Assembly: GCF_033954835.1 (NCBI RefSeq)
Contig: NZ_CP121471.1
Coordinates: 3,466,501 to 3,530,500 of the forward strand
Length of the DNA stretch: 64,000 nt
Reading direction: 5' to 3'
Source: Thiorhodovibrio frisius
GTDB lineage: Bacteria > Pseudomonadota > Gammaproteobacteria > Chromatiales > Chromatiaceae
The translations under genes and the position numbers were made by a program. Shown here piece by piece: positions 54,792 through 63,822 of the stretch (position 1 is the first letter of the stretch; each line of letters opens with the position of its first letter). The notes below the pieces were generated by a model. The model saw only the letters and a list, made by a program, of their open reading frames with translations, was not told the DNA's origin and did no database searches.

Positions 54792-56278
54792 GCTTGTCCG
54801 CCATCGACTTGACCCTGACGCTGGAAGACGACGTCGCCCTGACCGCTTTCGCCGCCACCGTCGGTCACCATGAAACCCTGCCTTATCTCCCCGGCGCCTG
54901 CGTGATGGGCTATCTGGCCAGCCGGCTTTATCGCACTCTGGGAGACGATGGTGCGCGGCTGCTGTTTCATAGCGATCGGGTGCGCTTTGGCGATGCGCGT
55001 TTGTTGACCGATGCCGGGCCGGCGCGCCCGACGCCGCGGACGTGGCACTATGCCAAAAGCGCGGGCAAGCCATTTGCCGATGCCAACAAAAACCAACTCC
55101 GGCGCGATCGGCTTTACGATGCCCGGCACGATGCGCCCGATCGCACTTTGCGCTACAAGGCGTTTGATGGTGGAGAACTGGATGCCACCAGCGGGCGGCT
55201 GGCCAATCCGCGCAAAGGCTACCGGCAGGGCACCGCCATCGATCCCGCTGCCAATCGTGCCGCCGAGGGGCAGTTGTTCGGCTACCAGAGTTTGGAAGCC
55301 GGGCAATGTTTTCGCGGACAAATCCGGTTCGCAACCGAAATACCCGCCGCACTGGTGCAGCAGGTTGGCGAACAACTGCACCAAGCCACCCTGTTGATCG
55401 GGCGCTCGCGCTCGGCGCATTATGGCCGGGTGCGCAGCACGGCGTCTGCGATCTCCGCGCCGCCGCTGCCGGACATCGCCCCGGAGACGACCGAACTGAC
55501 GCTTTGGCTGCTGTCCGATCTGGCGGCCTGGGATGCCGACGGGCAACCCACGCTCTGGCCGCGCGCCGAATGGCTTGGTTTGCCTGCCGGGCAGTTGGTG
55601 CCGGAGCGCACTTTTCTTGCCAGTCGGCGTTACAGCCCCTGGAATGCCTATGCCGGTTGTCGCGATCACGAACGCTTGGTGATTGCTCGCGGCAGTGTCT
55701 TAACCTTTCAGCTCGCAGCCGCCTGGATGGAGACTCATCGTGCCCAACTGGCGCTGGGACTGGGCGGGTATCTGGCCTATGGCTTGGGCGAGATCGCACT
55801 GTATCCCGAGGTCTGGGATTGGCCGGCACCCGAGTCGGCATCGCCGTCGGAGCCAAACAACGAGCCGACCCATGCCACCGATGCACGAAAAGACGCCGCC
55901 ATCGATGCCTACAGCCGGGACTTGCTGCACTGGCTCGATCAGAGCACTGACACCGACGGGCAACAACTGGAAGCGGATTTGCGGCAGTTGGGCGAGCTTT
56001 ATCAACGCTTCCGGCGCTTGCACGGTCTCACGCCACAAGACCAAGCCGGGCCGCGCAAAACCCACTGGGCCGACATCGAGCGCATCGCCACCTCGGGGCG
56101 GGACGACATCGCCGCCCGGCTTGCCGAACTGCCGCGTATTTGGCACGAATCCACCTACGGGCCAGGGGCGGAAGAGCATTTTGCCCACTGGGTGCAACAA
56201 TGGGCGCCGCAACCGGCGCGGCTGGCCCGGCTCGCGGTCGAGGCGCGGCGCCGCAACATCATGGGAGAAACATCATGA
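54788..56278 (+). CDS. csx10: Csx10-like RAMP protein (Cas5-type subunit of type III-D)
   Basis: A 496-aa protein whose N-terminal part has a RAMP start (TVGHHETLPYLPGACVMGYL) and a glycine-rich GRSRSAHYGRVR in the middle. Length and order next to Cas10 and Csx19-like genes fit Csx10, the Cas5-like subunit that marks subtype III-D. The last 150 residues are a charged helical extension not assigned. ATG 54788 overlaps the previous stop; a much longer upstream frame is composition noise. Confidence 0.68.
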   Translation: MSLSAIDLTLTLEDDVALTAFAATVGHHETLPYLPGACVMGYLASRLYRTLGDDGARLLFHSDRVRFGDARLLTDAGPARPTPRTWHYAKSAGKPFADANKNQLRRDRLYDARHDAPDRTLRYKAFDGGELDATSGRLANPRKGYRQGTAIDPAANRAAEGQLFGYQSLEAGQCFRGQIRFATEIPAALVQQVGEQLHQATLLIGRSRSAHYGRVRSTASAISAPPLPDIAPETTELTLWLLSDLAAWDADGQPTLWPRAEWLGLPAGQLVPERTFLASRRYSPWNAYAGCRDHERLVIARGSVLTFQLAAAWMETHRAQLALGLGGYLAYGLGEIALYPEVWDWPAPESASPSEPNNEPTHATDARKDAAIDAYSRDLLHWLDQSTDTDGQQLEADLRQLGELYQRFRRLHGLTPQDQAGPRKTHWADIERIATSGRDDIAARLAELPRIWHESTYGPGAEEHFAHWVQQWAPQPARLARLAVEARRRNIMGETS

Positions 56279-57684
56279 TCCCCGCCTGGCCGCTGGTTGC
56301 TTGCGCGCGCGTGACCCTGGAACTGGTCACACCGCTGTCGATTGCCAGCGGTGCTTTCGATCCGCTTTACGATCAACCGCTGGCCCAGGATGCCAACGGC
56401 TTGCCCACTATTCCCGGCACCACGCTGGCCGGCGTGCTCAAGGCGGCGCTACCGCCTACCATGCGCGTCATGCTGGGCGATTGGGAGAAAAGCTCACGTT
56501 TGACGCTTAGTGCCGCACGTATTCACAATGCCGATGATCGTCCTCTCGATGGCTTATGTCTGAACTCACGCGCATACCAACAGGATGCCATTCTCGCCCC
56601 GTTGCTTGCCGCGCCGCCGCTGCGCCAGCAGGTACGGCTCACCGAATACGGCACAGCCGCCGACACCGGCAAATTCGACCGCTGTATCGTGCCAGGCGGG
56701 CATCGTTTTACCTTTGAACTGTGTTTGTGGGGAGAAGACGCTGCCGAACAGCGCACCGCCTGGGAAGGTATCCGCCAACAATGGCTGGAACAACCGCCGC
56801 GTTTGGGCGGTGGCACCCGTAACGGTCTCGGTCTGGTGCGGGTTGTGCGTTGGCGGGAAGGCACTTTTGACCTGCGCGATCCGGAAGCCTATCAACGCTG
56901 GCGGGCGCTGCCGCGCCGGCTCGATGGCGATCCCGCCGCGTTCGTCGCGTTCCCGGCGGGCGACGCCTCGCCAGCGGCACGAACACTCGTGCTGCCGCTG
57001 CGCCCGCTCGGCGTCTGGCGCATTGGCGATGGCACCCGTCCGCTCGGCGAACCGGCGCGCGAGCCGCAGCGCCTGCCGTTGACCGAGGATTGGGTGCGCT
57101 GGTCGATCGACGCGACCGGATGCACGCGGGGCGTACTCGAACAAGCGGTCGTCATCCCCGGTGCCGGCATCAAGGGAGCGCTGCGCCATCGTACGCTGTT
57201 TCATCTCTGTCGTCTCCAGGGCTGGTTTGCCGGGCCGGACGACGCATCGCAGCAGCAAGCGGAGCCGCTCATGCACAGCCTGTTCGGCAGCGCGGTGACG
57301 ACGCCGGATGCGGTGGGTCAGGCTGGACGGTTGTTTTTTGCCGATCTGTGCCTGCCTGTGCATGCGGTATCGCCCAAGGTCGTGCCGCATAACAGCATCG
57401 ATCGCTTCACCCAGGGCGGACGCCAGGGACGTTTGTTCAGCGAACAGGTGTTATACGCCGGCGCCACCTGGCCACTGCGGATCGGGCTGGGCGATCTGAC
57501 GACGGTCGCTGACCCGCTGCGCCGCGCCCTGCGGCTGGCGCTGCACGATCTGGCCACCGGGCAACTGGCGGTTGGCGCCGGCGCCGCCAAGGGGCAGGGC
57601 TTTCTCGAAGCCGCCGAGCCGCTCGATTGGACCGCCATCGACGCCCAGCTCCAGCTTGATGCCGTGGAGGACATCGCCGCATGA
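56275..57684 (+). CDS. Tandem Cas7-Cas7 RAMP fusion protein
   Basis: A 469-aa protein with two RAMP units. The first has TIPGTTLAGVLKAALPP, FDRCIVPGG and the glycine loop GGGTRNGLGLVRV (~180). The second has VIPGAGIKGALRHRTLF, HNSIDRFTQGGRQGRLF (~373), which matches the Csm3 thumb carrying the RNA-cleaving aspartate, and AGAAKGQGFLEA near the end. It may occupy two backbone positions in one chain. ATG 56275 has GGGAGAA upstream and overlaps the previous stop. Confidence 0.75.
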   Translation: MIPAWPLVACARVTLELVTPLSIASGAFDPLYDQPLAQDANGLPTIPGTTLAGVLKAALPPTMRVMLGDWEKSSRLTLSAARIHNADDRPLDGLCLNSRAYQQDAILAPLLAAPPLRQQVRLTEYGTAADTGKFDRCIVPGGHRFTFELCLWGEDAAEQRTAWEGIRQQWLEQPPRLGGGTRNGLGLVRVVRWREGTFDLRDPEAYQRWRALPRRLDGDPAAFVAFPAGDASPAARTLVLPLRPLGVWRIGDGTRPLGEPAREPQRLPLTEDWVRWSIDATGCTRGVLEQAVVIPGAGIKGALRHRTLFHLCRLQGWFAGPDDASQQQAEPLMHSLFGSAVTTPDAVGQAGRLFFADLCLPVHAVSPKVVPHNSIDRFTQGGRQGRLFSEQVLYAGATWPLRIGLGDLTTVADPLRRALRLALHDLATGQLAVGAGAAKGQGFLEAAEPLDWTAIDAQLQLDAVEDIAA

Positions 57685-58256
57685 CCGACCATCTTTTGCC
57701 AGCCGATCTTGCGCAAACCGATCTTTTACAAGCCTATCAACAGTGTCGCGCCGACCTCCAATCATTGAGCGATGGACGCCAGGGCAGCGGCGCCGGCTGG
57801 GCGACATTCACCGCCCGGCAGTTGCAGGTTGTGCAAACCATCGCGCCCGATCCGGCCACGCTTGCCAGCCAACTGGCAACCGTGCCATTCGACCCGGCCA
57901 CAGGCTTCGGCTGGACGCTGTGGCAAAGCGAGCGCGGCGTACAAGCCTGCTCGCTCGCAACCCTGCTTGCCGACCTGTCGGCGCAATCGGTGCCGCTCGA
58001 TGGCGAATTCGCGACCGCCACCGCCAGCCTGGCGTTGCAGTATCGCACCGGAGCCTGGCATCTGACCCAACTCATCGAGGTCGCTCCCGGAGAGGACGTG
58101 GCTGTCCTGGCCTGCGATCAAGCCTATCTGGCGCGCCCACCCGCTGCCGGACATTTGCAGTATCGCGTTTACTGGGCACAGGATAGCAACCACGGCTATC
58201 GTCCGCGCTGGTCGCGCCTGCTGCATTTGGAAGCACAGGCAGACAAGGCGGCCTAG
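57681..58256 (+). CDS. Csx19-like type III-D protein
   Basis: A 191-aa protein (GWATFTARQLQVVQ; TLWQSERGVQACSL; YRVYWAQDSNHGYRPRWSRLL). No catalytic motif is seen. Size and position beside a Csx10-like gene suggest Csx19 (TIGR03984-type), an accessory of subtype III-D; the match is from memory and context, not from a diagnostic motif. It could also take the place of the missing small subunit Cas11. Coupled to the tandem Cas7 gene by ATGA. Confidence 0.5.
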   Translation: MTDHLLPADLAQTDLLQAYQQCRADLQSLSDGRQGSGAGWATFTARQLQVVQTIAPDPATLASQLATVPFDPATGFGWTLWQSERGVQACSLATLLADLSAQSVPLDGEFATATASLALQYRTGAWHLTQLIEVAPGEDVAVLACDQAYLARPPAAGHLQYRVYWAQDSNHGYRPRWSRLLHLEAQADKAA

Positions 58257-58313
58257 CCGGACACCGGCTGCGCTGTTCCGACAAGGCAGTTTCAATCCAC
58301 CCGAGGATTCGCG

Positions 58314-60155
58314 ATGGCGCTTCATGCTCCTTACAATTTCGTTCCCTTATCCGAACAGGTGTTCTTTCCGGACTGGGCCGCCGGCGTCACCCACGATATA
58401 CCCCTGGCAGAGGGCGTTTGCGGCTGGCTCGACATCACCATCACCGCGCATACGCCAATTATGATCGGCGATGAAAACCAGGAACAAGGCACCGAACATC
58501 GCTTTTTCCGGCTTCCCGACGGCCCCTATGCCATTCCCGGAGCAAGTGTGCGCGGGTTGCTGCGCAATGTGCTGCAAATTGCCACCTTCGGCAAGTGTTC
58601 GCAAGTCGATGATACGCGCTTGTCGGTGCGCGATCTCGACGATGATGCAAAACACTTTTATCGTGACTATTTTGTGACCAGTACCCAACCGATCCAGTCC
58701 AAAGTCAAAGCCGGCTGGCTACGCTTCAAGGATGGCCATTGGCGCCTTGATCCATGCGAGTATGCCCGTATCGAGCATGACGATCTGAACGCTTGGTTGC
58801 GTCTGAAGATTGATCGGAAAAAAGCCCAGAGCGCCGAGGATAAATACCAGGCATTGCACTCCACGAGAAACGGGCTGCAATTGCGCTATGTTGCCGAAAT
58901 GCACGATCATCAAAAACAAACAAAAAACGGGAGCACTTTTACCCTGCGTTATCCCAAAGTCAAACGCCTTGATCCCGCAGATCTTGATCCCGCCAGCCAG
59001 GACGGCTCTCTGGTCTTCACCCGTCAGCCGGAAAGCTCCAAAAAACACATGGAGTTTGTGTTTGCAGCACCGAGTCAAAAGAGCATCGTCATCGACGATC
59101 AGGTGATGCGCGAGTTTCTCGCCATCTATGGTGCAACCGATGCCTGGCAATGGCTCCATTCGCCAAACAATCCGCATGGTCAACGCGGCATCCCGGTCTT
59201 TTGGCTTGGCGGCGGTGCGCCAACGTCGCTCGGGTTGTCGCAGCTCTATCGGTTGCCCTACGAATTTTCCATCTGGGACATGATCCGGCACACCTCGGAC
59301 GACCATTTTAGCGACCAACTGGATTTTGCCGAAGGGTTGTTCGGCACCATCAGCGAAAACGGTCAAAACGCCCGCAAAGGGCGCGTTTTTTGTGGCGATG
59401 CTGTGTTGGAAGGGGAGCCGCGCTGGGATGCCTTGTTTGAAGGTGTCCTGAACTCGCCCAAGCCCAGCTATTACCCCGCCTATGTTCGACAAACGCCGGA
59501 TCGCCAGCATCCGCAGAAGGCGGTTGTTCGTCGGGAGGGAGACAAGCCCATTTTTGCCACCTACGCCAAACCGGCGGGCGGTCACAAAAAACCGACCATC
59601 AACGGCTGGAAACGCTATCGCGCCCGCGATCAACTCATCGAACCGCGCGTCGGGGAAGGGCAGGAAAATGTATTGGTGCGCTTTACGCCACTGGCGACTG
59701 GATCAAAATTTCGTGGCCGTCTGCAATTCCACAATCTCAAGCCGGAGGAGATCGGCGCGCTGGTCTGGGCTTTAACCTGGGGTGGCAAGAAAACATTGCG
59801 CCACCTGATCGGCATGGGCAAACCGTTCGGCTATGGCCAGGTGAGCATGGAAATCACGGCCTGCGAGCTGCGCCCCAATCGTTGCGATCAGCCCACGAAA
59901 AGCGATCCGGCACAACTCAATGAGTTCGTTAAATCCTTTACCGCAACGATGGACGCTTGGCATCAAGCCGCGCTGGGCGGTGCCTGGGCTGCTTCGCCGC
60001 CCATCAAGGCACTGACTGAAATGGCGCGCCCCGCTGCTGCTGCCCATGCCGATTCCGATGGCAATCACGGTTATCCGGTGCTCGATCCGAAAGGATCAAA
60101 CGAATTTCAAGACGCGAAAAAAGACGGGTGGTATTTGCAGCCGGTTTCATCATAA
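58314..60155 (+). CDS. TIGR03986-like large RAMP protein, type III CRISPR
   Basis: A 613-aa protein beginning APYNFVPLSEQVFFPDW with a RAMP start ITAHTPIMIGDE and the loop YAIPGASVRGLLRNVLQIA. A C-terminal RAMP half carries LRHLIGMGKPFGYGQVSMEI as glycine-rich loop. Length and start fit the TIGR03986 family of type III-associated RAMP proteins. It is the last gene of the operon; a GAGGA site precedes the ATG and a 57-bp gap separates it from the previous gene. Confidence 0.72.
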   Translation: MALHAPYNFVPLSEQVFFPDWAAGVTHDIPLAEGVCGWLDITITAHTPIMIGDENQEQGTEHRFFRLPDGPYAIPGASVRGLLRNVLQIATFGKCSQVDDTRLSVRDLDDDAKHFYRDYFVTSTQPIQSKVKAGWLRFKDGHWRLDPCEYARIEHDDLNAWLRLKIDRKKAQSAEDKYQALHSTRNGLQLRYVAEMHDHQKQTKNGSTFTLRYPKVKRLDPADLDPASQDGSLVFTRQPESSKKHMEFVFAAPSQKSIVIDDQVMREFLAIYGATDAWQWLHSPNNPHGQRGIPVFWLGGGAPTSLGLSQLYRLPYEFSIWDMIRHTSDDHFSDQLDFAEGLFGTISENGQNARKGRVFCGDAVLEGEPRWDALFEGVLNSPKPSYYPAYVRQTPDRQHPQKAVVRREGDKPIFATYAKPAGGHKKPTINGWKRYRARDQLIEPRVGEGQENVLVRFTPLATGSKFRGRLQFHNLKPEEIGALVWALTWGGKKTLRHLIGMGKPFGYGQVSMEITACELRPNRCDQPTKSDPAQLNEFVKSFTATMDAWHQAALGGAWAASPPIKALTEMARPAAAAHADSDGNHGYPVLDPKGSNEFQDAKKDGWYLQPVSS

Positions 60156-60221
60156 AAACCAGTATGCTGGCTGTTACCAGACCGGCAACGCGGTAGGTCA
60201 GCCAGGCATTTCCAAAAAAAG

Positions 60222-60258
60222 AAAAAGGCCAGTCATAGAAATTGACTGGCCTTTTTTT
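60222..60258 (+). terminator. Strong terminator between type III operon and CRISPR array
   Basis: GGCCAGTCA (60227-60235) pairs perfectly with TGACTGGCC (60243-60251), followed by seven T on the plus strand. Upstream A-runs also give a T-run on the minus strand, so it can act in both directions. It ends the cas operon before the array and leaves only about 13 nt before the first repeat, too short for a plus-strand leader promoter. Confidence 0.85.
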
Positions 60259-60271
60259 GTGCCTGCGATCC

Positions 60272-60569
60272 GTCGCAACCCCGGCCGGGCTGTCCCTCTC
60301 GGGGAGCCAACAAATTTCCAGAATACACAATTTTGGGTCGCAACCCCGGCCGGGCTGTCCCTCTCGGGGAGTAAGTCTGGTGATGATCCGAATAATCATA
60401 AGTCGCAACCCCGGCCGGGCTGTCCCTCTCGGGGAGCATTTATTGCAGCAGGAAATGATACCGTTAAGTCGCAACCCCGGCCGGGCTGTCCCTCTCGGGG
60501 AGAAGATGGATTGGGTATTGAATGAGCAGTCTAAGTCGCAACCCCGGCCGGGCTGTCCCTCTCGGGGAG
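60272..60569. CRISPR. CRISPR array, first part (5 repeats)
   Basis: Five identical 35-nt repeats start at 60272, 60337, 60402, 60468 and 60535. They begin GTCGCAACCCCGG and end CCTCTCGGGGAG, with spacers of 30, 30, 31 and 32 nt. The repeat holds stem-forming parts (CCCC with GGGG). Read on the minus strand the repeat ends GGTTGCGAC, which resembles the 8-nt handle of type III crRNAs, so I infer minus-strand transcription. The array resumes at 62692 after an intron. Confidence 0.95.
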
Positions 60570-60610
60570 CATCACGGTAGGACGGCCAGTTACCCGGCCG
60601 CCCCCGTACA

Positions 60611-60643
60611 GATCCCGGCGTGCGGAACTACCGCACCGGGCTC
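60611..60643 (-). ncRNA. Group II intron domain V
   Basis: A 33-nt hairpin on the minus strand: GAGCCCGGTGCGG and its partner CCGCACGCCGGGATC around a TAGTT loop, with the AGC catalytic triad near the 5' side. It is followed by a domain VI hairpin (GGGGCGGCCGG with CTGGCCGTCC) containing the likely branch-point A. Confidence 0.75.
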
Positions 60644-60685
60644 CTCGAAATGATTCGCTTCGCACGCGGCAACATTGCAGAATAC

Positions 60686-61960
60686 TCAGAAGCTGTGGCA
60701 GATTCGTGGTCGCTCAAGCTTGAACACCTTGATCAGTTCGGCAAAGCCCTTCCAGTTGTAACTGCGCCGCTGACTGCGGCGATTCAGCTCCCGGTAGAGC
60801 ATGCGTGTGACATGGTAGAAAAAGTCACCCAGGCTGTCGGAGTTGCCTCGGATACCGTAGTAATTGTAGTACCCGCGCAGCTTCGCATTGAGAGCCGCGA
60901 AGAACTTGTCCTTGTGCATCCGGCAGTGTGCCCGACACCAGTCTCGAAAACTGGCCAGGGAGGCGCGGTATTTCTTCCGTGCCGTGCGCCGTTTGAGCGC
61001 GGGTTTTCCCCAACGCCCTCGTCCCCAGCGAAACTCGAATCCGAGAAACTCAAAGGTGCCGTTACGCGTCCAGTCCTGACGCGAGAACCGCAGCAACTGC
61101 GTTTTCTCTTGCGCGACTTCCAGCCCGAACCGCTCCATCCGCAACCCAAGCACCCGATAAAAGCGCTGGGCGTCGAACTCACATTCAAACGCGCACACAA
61201 AATCGTCGGCATACCGACAGAGGTACGCTTTCCCTTTGCAATGTGTCTTGACCGTGTTCTCAAACCACTCATCTAGCGCGTAGTGGAGATAGATATTCGC
61301 AAGCATCGGGGAGATGATCCCGCCCTGGGGCGAGCCTGTCTTGGGATGCTGAACCGCGCCATCTGGCTCCAAAACGCCGGCCTTTAACCACTTGCGAATC
61401 AGCCGCAAAAAGGGTTCATCGTCTATCCGTCGCTGCAACAGTTCGATCAGTGTATCGTGATCGATTCGATCAAAGAATGCGCGAATATCCGCCTCGACCA
61501 GGAAGTGATAACGCCCGCTTCGCAGCTCGGCGCTCAGGTCTCGCACTGCATCCAGGGCACCAACCCGAGGTCGGTAACCATAGCTACAGTCCAGAAAGTC
61601 CTGCTCATAAATCTCTTCCAGTATCTTGGTAACCCCCATCTGGAGCACTTTGTCCGCGATGGCCGGAATCCCCAATGGCCTCAACTTTCCGTTGAGCTTG
61701 GGGATGTATCTTCTCAGTACCAGCTTGGCCCGATACCATCCCCCTTTGACCGCCGCCGCCAGTGCTTCTACATTGTCCTGAAGGTTGGCTTCATAGGCGC
61801 GGGCATCCAGTCGGTCGACACCGCTGGCCGCACCTTTGTTAATCAGCCGCCAACAGGCCAGAAGATAGCTGACGTTGAGCAGGCCAAAGAGGTTGCGGAA
61901 TCGATGGGCCTTGTCCGATGCCGCCTTTTTCGCTATTCCCAACAGGGAGGTTTGCTTCAT
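60686..61960 (-). CDS. ltrA: Group II intron reverse transcriptase/maturase
   Basis: A 424-aa LtrA-type protein. RT motifs are intact: EADIRAFFDRI (catalytic D158), SPQGG (210-214) and YADD (250-253). A maturase (domain X) part follows (KKYRASLASFRDWCRAH; LNAKLRGYYNYYGI). There is no HNH endonuclease at the C-terminus, so it belongs to the endonuclease-less type. It is encoded in intron domain IV, and the 700 bp upstream are ribozyme domains I-III. Confidence 0.93.
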   Translation of the reverse strand: MKQTSLLGIAKKAASDKAHRFRNLFGLLNVSYLLACWRLINKGAASGVDRLDARAYEANLQDNVEALAAAVKGGWYRAKLVLRRYIPKLNGKLRPLGIPAIADKVLQMGVTKILEEIYEQDFLDCSYGYRPRVGALDAVRDLSAELRSGRYHFLVEADIRAFFDRIDHDTLIELLQRRIDDEPFLRLIRKWLKAGVLEPDGAVQHPKTGSPQGGIISPMLANIYLHYALDEWFENTVKTHCKGKAYLCRYADDFVCAFECEFDAQRFYRVLGLRMERFGLEVAQEKTQLLRFSRQDWTRNGTFEFLGFEFRWGRGRWGKPALKRRTARKKYRASLASFRDWCRAHCRMHKDKFFAALNAKLRGYYNYYGIRGNSDSLGDFFYHVTRMLYRELNRRSQRRSYNWKGFAELIKVFKLERPRICHSF

Positions 61961-62661
61961 GGTCCAGCCCGTCGTGTCTGGGTGAAGTGTCCTTTGTTGG
62001 CTGCATCACTTCGCCGACCCCTTTCCCATGTACGCGGCTCTCCCGCGCTCGGAGTACTATGAGTCGGTCTGACTCCCCATCCGCTTCCGGCGAACCTTCC
62101 TTCTCGGTCAGTTGCGCTTCCCCGGTCGGTCGGCTCTAGGCTTCGGTCTAATTCCGTTTCGGGGTTTCCCCCTGTGTGTCTCAATAACCGCATGCCTTAC
62201 CTCTCCCGCCGGGAGCTGATGGGGTCTCCCAAGTTCTCGACGCTTCTGTGCTTGCATGCCAGGCGCTCGGACCCCGACAGACCCTCGGGACTCTCGCCGT
62301 GAACGACCTTAGGGCAACGTTTGTTTTCTCTGTTTGCTGCCTGGTTTCCCGGCAGTGCCACAATATCTTGCCCATCGTCGTTCTATTGAGTCCTCTGTGT
62401 TGGCTTCCAGGTCGTTAACCCTGTCGCCGTCTGCTTTAATGCTTTTAACGAGGCTGAAATCGCTTCAGGGTGGTGCGTACACCCCTCTGGCCTACAAGTT
62501 TCTCTATGTACGCTTCACCTCTTTTGTTCACGATAGCACCAGTCTCCTGACCAGTGCGTCGCTATCCGCCAGAGGCGCAACACGCGATACGGGTGGGTGG
62601 CTAGCCCTTACCCGACCGGGACTTTCACCCGGCAAGAAGCGCCAAGCTTCGCTTGGCGCAC
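61961..62661 (-). ncRNA. Group II intron ribozyme domains I-III (5' part)
   Basis: These 700 bp between the intron 5' end and its reverse transcriptase gene have no supportable gene. They should fold into domains I-III; GTGCG start, a GCGCCAAGC/GCTTGGCGC hairpin and a GTGAAAGTCCC element are visible. Exon-binding sites were not mapped. Confidence 0.65.
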
Positions 62662-62691
62662 TAACGAAAAGGCGAAACTCGAAGATATAGA

Positions 62692-63059
62692 GTCGCAACC
62701 CCGGCCGGGCTGTCCCTCTCGGGGAGGCAATTGTGGATAATGTCCGCAAATGTATTCAGTCGCAACCCCGGCCGGGCTGTCCCTCTCGGGGAGTTACGCT
62801 TATCCCATTCGGAGTAATAACGAGTCGCAACCCCGGCCGGGCTGTCCCTCTCGGGGAGAGAAGTTCATCGCTAATAATCCCTTCGAGTTGGTCGCAACCC
62901 CGGCCGGGCTGTCCCTCTCGGGGAGTTGACGGGAAATTTATTGATCATCTCCATCAGGTCGCAACCCCGGCCGGGCTGTCCCTCTCGGGGAGTCCAATCC
63001 TTGAAGGATCAAGGATATGAAGGGGTCGCAACCCCGGCCGGGCTGTCCCTCTCGGGGAG
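62692..63059. CRISPR. CRISPR array, second part (6 repeats)
   Basis: Six copies of the same 35-nt repeat start at 62692, 62759, 62824, 62891, 62958 and 63025, with spacers of 32, 30, 32, 32 and 32 nt. Repeats are identical to those left of the intron, so the whole is one array of 11 repeats. If transcription runs on the minus strand, the repeat at 63025 is leader-proximal and the newest spacers are here. Confidence 0.95.
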
Positions 63060-63222
63060 AGCATTCTACCAGAAGCCAAGAACGACGCGCCAGTGCGGCG
63101 AGAAAATTGAGAACCCCCAGCGCCAAGTGTCGATTTTGGTCTTTTCCGCTATCGGTTCTGAATCGTGCCCGAATTCCGACCCGTTTCGGCGCATTATCTG
63201 TCGGCCGCTCACTGCTGCTCAT
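63060..63222 (-). promoter_or_regulatory. Probable CRISPR leader
   Basis: A stretch of 163 bp to the right of the last repeat without a gene. On the minus strand it runs into the array, and an extended -10-like TGGTAGAAT lies a few nt before the first repeat, but no matching -35 is clear. Leader assignment follows from the terminator at the other array end and the handle-like repeat end. Confidence 0.4.
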
Positions 63223-63326
63223 TTCTGAATCTTATGTTTCTTTCGGTAACCAGCGCGGGCCACTCACGGCCATCCATACGCGCGGGTGCCATGTATCCAT
63301 GTTTCTCACAAATAGAGGATTTAACC

Positions 63327-63482
63327 ATGTTTGGAAGTTTCTTTTCGTCAAACGAAGACTCCGGTTGGGATTTGAGTAACGAAGGCGATTTGGAGGTGCT
63401 CGGTGAGCTGATGTGCGATCACGATTCCCATCTGGAATGTGATGAAAGCGGTAGTTGTGAATGTGTGCCTGACGAGGATTAG
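63327..63482 (+). CDS. Small acidic cysteine-containing peptide, copy 1
   Basis: A 51-aa frame from ATG 63327 with AGAGGA 7-8 nt upstream: MFGSFFSSNEDSGWDLSN..., ending ECVPDED. It is strongly acidic, with four cysteines in the second half (MCDHDSHLEC, GSCECV), suggesting metal binding or disulfides. No signal peptide. Conservation of the protein over two copies, with a synonymous difference, argues it is expressed. No family recognised. Confidence 0.6.
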   Translation: MFGSFFSSNEDSGWDLSNEGDLEVLGELMCDHDSHLECDESGSCECVPDED

Positions 63483-63666
63483 GAGCACAGTCAACCAGCA
63501 GGCAGCAGGGTGGTCAATTGCGGCCACCTTGCCTTCCGATCCTTGGCTGTCTCTGCTCATGTTTCTGAATCTTATGTTTCTTTCGGTAGCCAGCGCGGGC
63601 CACTCACGGCCATCTATCCGCGCGGGTGCCATGTATCCATGTTTCTCACAAAAAGGGGATTTAACC

Positions 63667-63822
63667 ATGTTTGGAAGTTTCTTTTCGTCAAACGAAGACT
63701 CCGGTTGGGATTTGAGTAACGAAGGCGACTTGGAGGTGCTCGGTGAGCTGATGTGCGATCACGATTCCCATCTGGAATGTGATGAAAGCGGTAGTTGTGA
63801 ATGTGTGCCTGACGAGGATTAG
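63667..63822 (+). CDS. Small acidic cysteine-containing peptide, copy 2
   Basis: Protein identical to the copy at 63327-63482; the DNA differs by at least one synonymous change (GAT/GAC). The ribosome binding site is AAAGGGGA. A third copy would start just past the window end, since its leader and AATGGAGGATTT are present at 63985-64000. Confidence 0.6.
   Translation: MFGSFFSSNEDSGWDLSNEGDLEVLGELMCDHDSHLECDESGSCECVPDED

Larger units (their letters stand above)
60571..62661 (-). mobile_element. Group II intron inserted in a CRISPR spacer
   Basis: On the minus strand the intron starts with GTGCGCC at 62661, followed by a GC hairpin and GGGTGAAAGTCCC. Domain V is at 60611-60643 (GAGCC...). Domain VI follows with a bulged A 8 nt before the 3' end, giving an end in AT at 60571. 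Length 2091 nt. With these ends the interrupted spacer is 1+30 = 31 nt, exactly in the range of the others. It encodes its own reverse transcriptase. It lies in the orientation of inferred array transcription and could therefore splice out of the pre-crRNA. Confidence 0.85.

Noticed and set aside
58289-58300. GTTTCAATCCAC, which resembles the start of common type I/III CRISPR repeats, just before the last RAMP gene
   Set aside because: Only 12 nt match, there is no second copy and the local repeat is different; the following GAGGA is the ribosome binding site. Probably chance.
60577-60581. Intron 3' end at CCTAC (60577)
   Set aside because: It would leave a 37-nt spacer, outside the 30-32 range, and place the bulged A too close to the end; 60571 fits both the branch-point distance and the spacer length.
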